From the NCBI RefSeq assembly GCF_015351475.1, contig NZ_JADKPR010000001.1:1-64000 (forward strand): a stretch of 64,000 nucleotides of DNA, in the 5' to 3' direction. Position numbers and translations under genes: made by a program. Origin of the DNA: Flavobacterium sp. HJJ (GTDB lineage Bacteria; Bacteroidota; Bacteroidia; Flavobacteriales; Flavobacteriaceae). Each line of letters opens with the position of its first letter. Within the stretch, counting starts at the first letter, position 1. The notes below the pieces were generated by a model. It ran no database searches. It worked only from the letters and a program-made list of their open reading frames with translations, and was not told where the DNA came from. This document shows positions 57,489 to 64,000 of this stretch, one piece after another.

Positions 57489-59249
57489 ATGACAAATAAA
57501 ACCTTTAGAATCGGAATATGTATGGCAGGAGCAGTCTCTGCAGGTGCCTATACTGCAGGCGTAATGGATTATATAATGGAAGCTTTGAGCGAATGGGAAA
57601 AAAGAAAAGGACAGCCAAATGTACCCAGCCATAAAGTAGTCATACCAATAATGGGAGGAGCTTCGGCTGGCGGAATGACATCTTTATTAACAGCCAGTAC
57701 AATAAACAATGAAATCAAACCAGTTCCTTTACCAAACAAAGCAAATCTTCTGGACGAACATCCCGAAAACAAACTCTATCATAGCTGGGTTGACTTGACA
57801 GAAAAAGATATGTTTCTGAAAATGCTCGATCCCTCAGACATTTCATCAGGTAATGTGGTATCGCTTCTCAACTCCAATTTCATAGATGATATCGCTGTAA
57901 AAATGATACAATCGGATATAAAAAAATGGAAAGCAGCACCACCCTTTTTTGAAATGCCTGTGAAAGTATTCACTACACTTTCTAACTTAAACGGATTTAA
58001 TTACAATACCGATTTTAACGGAGGCATCCGAAAAGAAAAATACAATATGGCAGTCCATAATGACTATGCTTGTTTTGAACTTTTTGACGAAAATACACAA
58101 ACTCCTCTAACATTGGGCTGGATGCCGTTGAATTTCAAAACCGGAGATTTTATAAAAACTGCACGAGATGCGGCAATGGCTACTGGAGCATTTCCTGTCG
58201 GTCTAAAATCAAGAATTCTGGAAAGAGACTCATCATATGTAAATGCTATTCCGTGGCTAAAAGACATTTTCCAGAATAGTCCAGTTACCGAAAATCCGCT
58301 AAAAACACTGAATGTTGATGGAGGAATGATAAATAATGAGCCTTTTGAAAAAGTGAGATACCTGCTGGATGAAATTACAATAAAGCAAAGAAACTCCGAG
58401 TATAACACTCTGAATAAGGATGAAAAACAAGAATTCCTTAATGAGATTAACTCACTTTACAAAAATTTTGAAAATACGGTTTTAATGATTGATCCTTTCC
58501 CTAGTCTGGATAAAACAGAAGACTTTAATTACAGTCAAAACCTAACGAATATTATATCCGAAACTTTTTCGGCAATGACAGCCCAAATGCGTGCAAAACC
58601 AATAAATTACCGCAGCGCAATGGAACAGGATGATGCCAGTCAATTTATAATTTCTCCTTCTCGAAAAAGAGAAGATATCGATGGTACGTTCAAAGATTTT
58701 TTTGGAGAAAAAGCAATCGCTTGTGGGACAATGGGCGGATTTGGCGGTTTTTTGAATAAAGAATTTAGAATTCATGACTACTTTTTAGGAAAATACAATT
58801 GTGAAATGTTTTTGAGAAAGTATTTTACAATTCCAGAAGAGGCACTGCTGGCAAACCCAATATTTTCAGAAGGATACAGCGGAGTCGATAAAAGCAAATA
58901 TGCAGTTGTAGGTGCCGATGGAAAAAGAAGCTATCCGATTATCCCCATTTTCAAGCCCGAAGCAGCACCAGATACATTTCCGATACCTACTTTTTCCTGT
59001 GGTGGAAATTGGCCAAAAGTCTCAGAAAATTTCATCAACGGATATGAAAAACCAGTAAAAAACAGAGCCGAAAAAATTATATTAAATATTGTAAAACTAA
59101 GTTCGACAACTCTTTTCCTACTAAAAGTTGGTTCTTTTGCAATACTCAATAAAATAATATGGAAAAAAGTGGCCAGCTCAATTAAGAACTCTCTTTACAA
59201 ATCGAATCTAATAAGCAATTATTCTCCAAATCGAGAGGAAACGTATTAA
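57489..59249 (+). CDS. Patatin-like phospholipase domain protein
   Basis: A lipid hydrolase of 586 residues. Patatin motifs are in order: glycine-rich oxyanion loop MAGAVSAGAYTAGVM, nucleophile Ser in GGASAGGMTS (about residue 58), and catalytic Asp in NVDGGMINNEP (about residue 277). The C-terminal end has a hydrophobic stretch (about 535-560) that may anchor it to a membrane. It is larger than typical bacterial patatins (about 300). It is followed 153 bases later by an acyl-CoA ligase, so fatty acids it releases might be re-activated; that link is inferred from order. Confidence 0.85.
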   Translation: MTNKTFRIGICMAGAVSAGAYTAGVMDYIMEALSEWEKRKGQPNVPSHKVVIPIMGGASAGGMTSLLTASTINNEIKPVPLPNKANLLDEHPENKLYHSWVDLTEKDMFLKMLDPSDISSGNVVSLLNSNFIDDIAVKMIQSDIKKWKAAPPFFEMPVKVFTTLSNLNGFNYNTDFNGGIRKEKYNMAVHNDYACFELFDENTQTPLTLGWMPLNFKTGDFIKTARDAAMATGAFPVGLKSRILERDSSYVNAIPWLKDIFQNSPVTENPLKTLNVDGGMINNEPFEKVRYLLDEITIKQRNSEYNTLNKDEKQEFLNEINSLYKNFENTVLMIDPFPSLDKTEDFNYSQNLTNIISETFSAMTAQMRAKPINYRSAMEQDDASQFIISPSRKREDIDGTFKDFFGEKAIACGTMGGFGGFLNKEFRIHDYFLGKYNCEMFLRKYFTIPEEALLANPIFSEGYSGVDKSKYAVVGADGKRSYPIIPIFKPEAAPDTFPIPTFSCGGNWPKVSENFINGYEKPVKNRAEKIILNIVKLSSTTLFLLKVGSFAILNKIIWKKVASSIKNSLYKSNLISNYSPNREETY

Positions 59250-59402
59250 AAACGAGGGAGAAACAGTTTTTTGAGGTAATTTTAAGAAAACGATTTCGCT
59301 GATTACCAATATTGTAATTATATCCGCTGTAATTAATCCGCAGAAAATAAAAAATATTATTAATTTTTATTTAATTTGCGATACAATTTAATAATCGCCA
59401 TA

Positions 59403-61184
59403 ATGATAAAGATCACCAGACTCTTTGATTTTCCTTACTATCAGCTAGAAAATTACAACAAATCAGATGCTTTGGTGACAAAGCAAAACGGAGTTTGGGA
59501 GAAAACCTCAACCCAGGAATATATAGATAAAGCAAATGCTGTTTCGAGAGCACTGCTAAGAATGGGCGTACAGAAAAATGATAAGATTGCAGTCATTTCC
59601 AGCAATAACAGAACAGAATGGCATATTATGGATGTTGGTGTTTTACAGACAGGCGCTCAAAATGTCCCTATATATCCAACCATTACCGAAGAAGATTATG
59701 AATATATCCTGAATCATTCGGAGGCCGTGTATGTATTCGTTTCGGATATAGAAGTTTTCAATAAAGTAAACAATATAAGAGCCAATGTTCCTTCGCTAAA
59801 AGAGATTTATTCTTTTAATGAAATTGATGGATGCAAAAATTGGAATGAATTACTGAAATCAGGCGAAGACAAAAGCAATCAGAATATTTTAGAAGATATA
59901 AAAAACAATGTAAATCCAGAAGATTTAGCCACAATCATTTATACTTCGGGAACAACCGGAAGACCTAAAGGCGTAATGCTTTCTCATAAAAATATTGTTT
60001 CCAATGTTTTGGACAGTGCAGACAGAATCCCTTTTGATCCAGGAGTAAGCCGTGCTTTGAGTTTCCTTCCTATCTGCCATATTTATGAGCGAATGGTAAC
60101 TTATATTTATCAGTTTTATGGCTGTTCTATTTATTTTGGCGAATCCATAGAAAAAATATCCGATAATATAAAAGAAGTAAGACCATCAGTAATGACTGGC
60201 GTACCAAGACTTATTGAGAAAGTTTACGAAAAGATTATTGCCAAAGGTGCTGACCTGACCGGAATCAAAAAGAAACTTTTCTTTTGGGCTGTTGAAGTGG
60301 GTTTGAAATATGAGCCTTATGGCGTAAACGGATTCTGGTATGAGCTACAGTTAAAACTAGCCCGAAAACTGATTTTCAGCAAATGGAAAGAAGGACTTGG
60401 CGGAAAATTAGATTTAATAGTAAACGGAAGTGCTGCATTACAGCCAAGATTAGCAAGAGTTTTTGCCGCTGCAGAAATATACATTATGGAAGGCTACGGA
60501 TTATCTGAAACTTCTCCTGTAATATCTGTAAATGATTTTAGAAACAAAGGCTTTAAAATTGGCACTGCCGGTAAAATCATAAATAATGTAGAAGTAAAAA
60601 TTGCCGAAGACGGCGAAATCCTCTGCAAAGGTCCAAATGTAATGATGGGCTATTACAAAGACCCTGAAAAAACAGCCGAAGCCATAATTGACGGTTATTT
60701 TCATACTGGAGATATCGGAAATGTTGATAAAGACGGATTTTTATCGATTACTGACCGCAAAAAAGAAATGTTTAAAACCTCTGGAGGAAAATATATTGCT
60801 CCGCAGCTTATTGAAAACACGATGAAACAGTCTCGTTTTATCGAACAGATTATGGTAATTGGTGACGGTGAAAAAATGCCTGGCGCATTCATACAGCCGA
60901 GTTTTGAATTTGTCAAAGAATGGGCTAAATTACATTCGGTTCAATTAGGCACAACCAATCAGGAGATTATTTCCAACCCAAAAGTGATAGAAAGAATCCA
61001 GCAGGAAGTTGATACTCTAAACGAAAAATTCGGAAACTGGGAACAGGTCAAACGTTTTGAATTAACTGCTGATGTCTGGTCAATAAACGGCGGACATCTC
61101 ACTCCTACTCTAAAATTAAAGCGTAAAATCATCAAAGAAATTTACAAAGATCTTTATCAAAAAATTTACGGGCATACACTGTAA
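59403..61184 (+). CDS. Long-chain fatty acid--CoA ligase (AMP-forming)
   Basis: Activates fatty acids with ATP and CoA. It is 593 residues. Adenylate-forming motifs are present: TIIYTSGTTGRPKG, the EGYGLSETSP region, YFHTGDIGNVDKDGFL, and the hinge TDRKKEMFKTSGGKYI. The start MIKITRLFDFPYY at 59403 is preferred to a TTG 27 bases upstream. It is the long-chain FadD15-like/FACS type. A terminator follows at 61211-61240. Confidence 0.93.
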   Translation: MIKITRLFDFPYYQLENYNKSDALVTKQNGVWEKTSTQEYIDKANAVSRALLRMGVQKNDKIAVISSNNRTEWHIMDVGVLQTGAQNVPIYPTITEEDYEYILNHSEAVYVFVSDIEVFNKVNNIRANVPSLKEIYSFNEIDGCKNWNELLKSGEDKSNQNILEDIKNNVNPEDLATIIYTSGTTGRPKGVMLSHKNIVSNVLDSADRIPFDPGVSRALSFLPICHIYERMVTYIYQFYGCSIYFGESIEKISDNIKEVRPSVMTGVPRLIEKVYEKIIAKGADLTGIKKKLFFWAVEVGLKYEPYGVNGFWYELQLKLARKLIFSKWKEGLGGKLDLIVNGSAALQPRLARVFAAAEIYIMEGYGLSETSPVISVNDFRNKGFKIGTAGKIINNVEVKIAEDGEILCKGPNVMMGYYKDPEKTAEAIIDGYFHTGDIGNVDKDGFLSITDRKKEMFKTSGGKYIAPQLIENTMKQSRFIEQIMVIGDGEKMPGAFIQPSFEFVKEWAKLHSVQLGTTNQEIISNPKVIERIQQEVDTLNEKFGNWEQVKRFELTADVWSINGGHLTPTLKLKRKIIKEIYKDLYQKIYGHTL

Positions 61185-61210
61185 ATAGTTTGACATACTA
61201 AAAAATAAAG

Positions 61211-61240
61211 TCCTGACGGTTTTCTGTCGGGATTTTTTTT
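61211..61240 (+). terminator. Terminator after the acyl-CoA ligase gene
   Basis: TCCTGACGG and CTGTCGGGA form an imperfect stem followed by a T run. Confidence 0.75.
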
Positions 61241-61343
61241 TAACAAAACTTTTAATTCGAAATAACAGAAATTCTTTAAATAATTCTATTTTTGAAAGAA
61301 CGCAGATAAATAAACTTCTTGTTATTACTATTTACAAAAAACT

Positions 61344-62198
61344 ATGAAACAATACACAGAAATCATTGACTGGATGGAAGTTTGGGAATTTTCCAAACAA
61401 TTTATTTTGCCAAATATCGGGTTGTTTCTATTTTGGACAGTACTGTTTGTTATGCTCGGACTAATTTTGAGCATCGTTTTGAATATTGTTTTGTACAGAA
61501 AAAACTTTTTTGACCGTGACAAAAAATATTACAACTGGATTGTAAAACTATGGATTCCTTATTTGATAATTGTTTTTCTGTATTTCTTCAGTATGATTGG
61601 TCTGCTGTACGGAGGGCATTCCATTATGGAAAAAGAAAATAAAAATATAGCAGCACATATTTATTCGAATACAATTGGGACTGCTTTTTCATCAGAGAAA
61701 GAAAAAAAAGATTTTTTGCATTCCCTCCAAAACATATCCAATTCTTCAGAAGGTGTCAGCAGATCCATGGCACAAGCTCTGGCTGTTTATATCAAACAAA
61801 ATAACAGTGGCTTTGCATCTGTAGATAAACTTAAGAATTCCTCGACCTCCTATCTGCTCAAAAAATACGAATCAGATGTTTATAGCGCCTGTGTATACGG
61901 TTTCATGAAAGTGGCGGATGATAAGGCAGATATGAAAAACGTAAAAAACATTGATTACGCTCAATTCAAATCTCTTTTAAAAAAATTAGATCAGGCAGAA
62001 CCTCAAAAAATTGAACTTTCATTACAATCTGAAATGGGACATAAACTGCAGTCTGTCCTTGATTTTGTTTTTAAAGAAATCCTGAAACATGAATTACTAT
62101 TTTTCGTGTTTTTTCTATCACTTCCCTTTATTGAATACCTGATTTATTCCAGACTTGTAAAAAGACCGGAAACTGATCAGAATACAGCTTCTGTCTGA
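61344..62198 (+). CDS. Membrane protein, unknown function
   Basis: A 284-residue protein with hydrophobic helices at about 17-48 (FILPNIGLFLFWTVLFVML), 69-92 (LWIPYLIIVFLYFFSMIGLL) and 245-270 (ELLFFVFFLSLPFIEYLIYS). The part between about 95 and 240 is soluble and helical. I do not recognise a domain. It is convergent with the TPR protein gene, sharing a bidirectional terminator; a functional link is possible but unproved. Confidence 0.75.
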   Translation: MKQYTEIIDWMEVWEFSKQFILPNIGLFLFWTVLFVMLGLILSIVLNIVLYRKNFFDRDKKYYNWIVKLWIPYLIIVFLYFFSMIGLLYGGHSIMEKENKNIAAHIYSNTIGTAFSSEKEKKDFLHSLQNISNSSEGVSRSMAQALAVYIKQNNSGFASVDKLKNSSTSYLLKKYESDVYSACVYGFMKVADDKADMKNVKNIDYAQFKSLLKKLDQAEPQKIELSLQSEMGHKLQSVLDFVFKEILKHELLFFVFFLSLPFIEYLIYSRLVKRPETDQNTASV

Positions 62199-62222
62199 CT
62201 TTTATTAATCGAAATAATTTAA

Positions 62223-62264
62223 CCAAAAGTAAAAAGGCTGTCTATTATAGCCTTTTACTTTTGG
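62223..62264. terminator. Bidirectional terminator
   Basis: CCAAAAGTAAAAAGGCT (62223-62239) and AGCCTTTTACTTTTGG (62249-62264) pair with one bulged base around a 9-base loop, between convergent genes. Confidence 0.8.
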
Positions 62265-62277
62265 AACAAATACTTTT

Positions 62278-64000
62278 TTATTTTCTTTTTACTTTAAGTT
62301 TATAATACATTACATCTTTGATGATAGATTTATTCTTTTTGTTAAAATAAATTAACTCAGAAACAATTTCAGGTCTTTTGTTAACTCTATCAGCTACAAT
62401 TTCATAGGCAATGTTTTTAGTTATTCCTTCTAAATTCTGATTCCTTTTAAACTCATGTTTCATTACCTGCAGAAACATTTCAGAATTCTCCGGCGACACC
62501 TCTGCATTGTAAATTGATATTATGGATTCTGATAATTTTTCAGTCGATTTGATGTTTACAAAATAGTTGTTTAAACAATTGGCCGCATCTTTGTTGTTTT
62601 TCCAGCCTGTCAAAAGTATCTCCTGTGCTTCGTTTATATCATTGATTTTATCTTTGTAAATAAAGGAAGCTTTCACGTATTGGTTATTCCTTTTATAATT
62701 TTCTATAACTATACTATAATGCTTGTCAGCCTCTTCTTTGTTTTTCAAAATACTATACAAATCACCTACTTTTTCATGCTGGTTAAGTTCAATATATAGT
62801 TCGATTGCCTGTTTGTAAACATGTCCTTTTTCATAACATTCGGCAGATTTGTGTTTATTATTCAAGTATTTTAAATAAATAGCAGCAGCTTCACTATACA
62901 ATTCTCCTTTTTCAAGTACCTCCGCCGCCTTAGAATGATTTTTAAGCAGTTTCATATAAATATGTGCTGCTTTTATGTAATCTTTCTTTTCAATAAACTT
63001 CTCTGCCAGTTTTTCATACCGGCTTTGAATAGTCGCAAACCTTTCAGAATCAATTAAAGCAGAACTTCCTCCCGAATATTTTTTAGATTGGGAATAGTCT
63101 ATAGAAGGACTGGAAGAGTAGCTGCTATTTATTGCCATTACAACAATTAAAGCGAGCAGTAAAATGACGATAAATATTACTACAACTGGGTTAGCACCTA
63201 AATGTACACTGTTAAAATCACATCCTCTGATATTAAATAGAATGAATAGTACAAAAATTATCCTAAAAACAATTACATAAGATTCGCTTCCTGATCTATT
63301 AAATATATTCTCTTTGCCTCCTGCAAAAGAGCCTCCGCCGGAATTATTTCCTTCAAAAGAAAACTGTCCATTATAACCTCCTCTTGCTGAACCTAATATA
63401 TCGAGCGGAATTGCCATTTTTAAAGCTAATTCTGGATTTTCATCAAAAAATTTTAAGAACTTATCCATCTCATCTTGGTTTCCTTTCATAATCTCCCGCA
63501 GATCAAAAGGCAGCTCATTCATGGCTTCTTCTTCTGAAAACGGCTGTTCAATAACCTCTAAAACCTTTTCGGGATCTACTTCATAACGCAATGACGAAAT
63601 ATACTGAGGTATGGCAATTGTTTTTGATGGCTGCTGTATTTCAGTATTCCTTACAACTGGTGTTTCTAGTATATCTATCCACGAAACTTCCTCTTTTAAT
63701 TCAATCAAACCAATTTCAGGATGCAAAAAATGATAGTTTTCTGAAAACAGGTTATGCCATTCAGTTTTTGTCAATTGCGGTGTCACGATTGCATTTTCAG
63801 GGATAAATAATTTATTTTCAATCAATTGACAAAAATTATTTTTACCAATCTCATCAATTTTACTTTTCTCCTGATTAAATACTATCAAACAGCCAAATAA
63901 CTCATTAGCACGAATAGCCGGAACGGGGAAAATTTTTACTGCGTCAAGAGTTAACCCTAAATTTTGAACTTCACGAAGCCATACTTCCGCTGAGGCACTT
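62278..64000 (-). CDS. TPR-like repeat protein with membrane segment, 5' end beyond the window
   Basis: The open frame continues past the last base, so the start is missing. Reading from position 64000 the first residues are SASAEVWLREVQNLGL, and there is no stop before the visible body. A putative globular N-terminal part is followed by a Gly/Ser-rich linker (GGYNGQFSFEGNNSGGGS), two close hydrophobic helices (about 215-260 from residue 1 at 63888), and several 20-residue TPR-like units (EKLAEKFIEKKDYIKAAHIY, AEVLEKGELYSEAAAIYLKY, KSAECYEKGHVYKQAIELYI). The layout recalls bpX6/MoxR-vWA-beta-propeller ternary-system proteins, but this is a guess. Its partners would lie right of the window. 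Confidence 0.7.
   Translation of the reverse strand, partial: SASAEVWLREVQNLGLTLDAVKIFPVPAIRANELFGCLIVFNQEKSKIDEIGKNNFCQLIENKLFIPENAIVTPQLTKTEWHNLFSENYHFLHPEIGLIELKEEVSWIDILETPVVRNTEIQQPSKTIAIPQYISSLRYEVDPEKVLEVIEQPFSEEEAMNELPFDLREIMKGNQDEMDKFLKFFDENPELALKMAIPLDILGSARGGYNGQFSFEGNNSGGGSFAGGKENIFNRSGSESYVIVFRIIFVLFILFNIRGCDFNSVHLGANPVVVIFIVILLLALIVVMAINSSYSSSPSIDYSQSKKYSGGSSALIDSERFATIQSRYEKLAEKFIEKKDYIKAAHIYMKLLKNHSKAAEVLEKGELYSEAAAIYLKYLNNKHKSAECYEKGHVYKQAIELYIELNQHEKVGDLYSILKNKEEADKHYSIVIENYKRNNQYVKASFIYKDKINDINEAQEILLTGWKNNKDAANCLNNYFVNIKSTEKLSESIISIYNAEVSPENSEMFLQVMKHEFKRNQNLEGITKNIAYEIVADRVNKRPEIVSELIYFNKKNKSIIKDVMYYKLKVKRK

Overview
The window looks like a chromosomal segment of a Flavobacterium-like member of the Bacteroidetes. 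The evidence is an A+T-rich genome, candidate TAnnTTTG (-7) promoter elements, flavobacterial gene groupings (tpx-dgkA-ftsK / lolA-lptG-ribBA; bacillithiol bshB1 beside menaquinone-pathway genes; a DUF4202 gene beside nirBD), and abundant intergenic inverted repeats. Almost all genes can be placed in known families. There are two tRNAs and no rRNA or CRISPR.

Layout. 1-1.6 kb: an IntDOT-like tyrosine recombinase reading away from the 3' end of tRNA-Ser(UGA), which suggests the edge of an integrative element extending to the left. 1.8-8.8 kb: leftward housekeeping block tpx, dgkA, ftsK, lolA, lptG/F, ribBA (with a degenerate GTP cyclohydrolase II half). 9-10.8 kb: a compact type II restriction-modification pair, tail to tail. 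11-19 kb: small accessory enzymes (2H phosphoesterase, NTF2-like, hotdog thioesterase, DUF1398, DUF1801, VOC, metallo-beta-lactamase fold) around katG. 19.6-34.2 kb: a leftward nitrate-assimilation region. It holds a rubredoxin/sulfite-reductase-like fusion, a nitrate reductase fused to its FAD/[2Fe-2S] electron-transfer module, an NrtA-like binding protein, two wrecked narK transporter genes, a NarL-like regulator with a NarX-like kinase, a DUF4202 protein, nirD and nirB. 34.8-39 kb: SDR, lactonase, hydrolase and M28 peptidase. 39-40.1 kb: a MoaD-like protein and siroheme-pathway cobA, which serve the nitrate/nitrite enzymes. 40.4-45.6 kb: ornithine aminotransferase with a divergent Lrp regulator, a dienelactone hydrolase, an M28 peptidase and a PAS kinase. 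45.6-49.7 kb: a RelA/SpoT-domain synthetase, YegP, tRNA-His, bshB1, isochorismate synthase and a thioesterase. 50-64 kb: a lipoprotein, purL, two secreted proteins, a patatin, an acyl-CoA ligase, a membrane protein, and a TPR protein that runs off the right edge.

How it works together. Nitrate is reduced by the Nas fusion to nitrite, and NirBD (siroheme made through CobA) reduces nitrite to ammonium. The NarX/NarL-like pair probably senses nitrate/nitrite. A recurring palindrome (TACGTA-N4-TACGTA, which fits a NarL-type 7-2-7 layout) lies upstream of nas, nirB, cobA and, in variant form, the narK remnant; a 14-base TACGT-N4-ACGTA relative lies upstream of narL. Both narK copies are broken and the binding protein has no ABC permease in the window, so nitrate uptake here may be lost or supplied from elsewhere.

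The most interesting items are the shared nitrate-regulon palindromes, the rubredoxin-fused sulfite-reductase-like protein, the decayed tandem narK genes, the MoaD-like protein lacking its terminal Gly-Gly, and three copies of a structured intergenic element with a swapped central hairpin.
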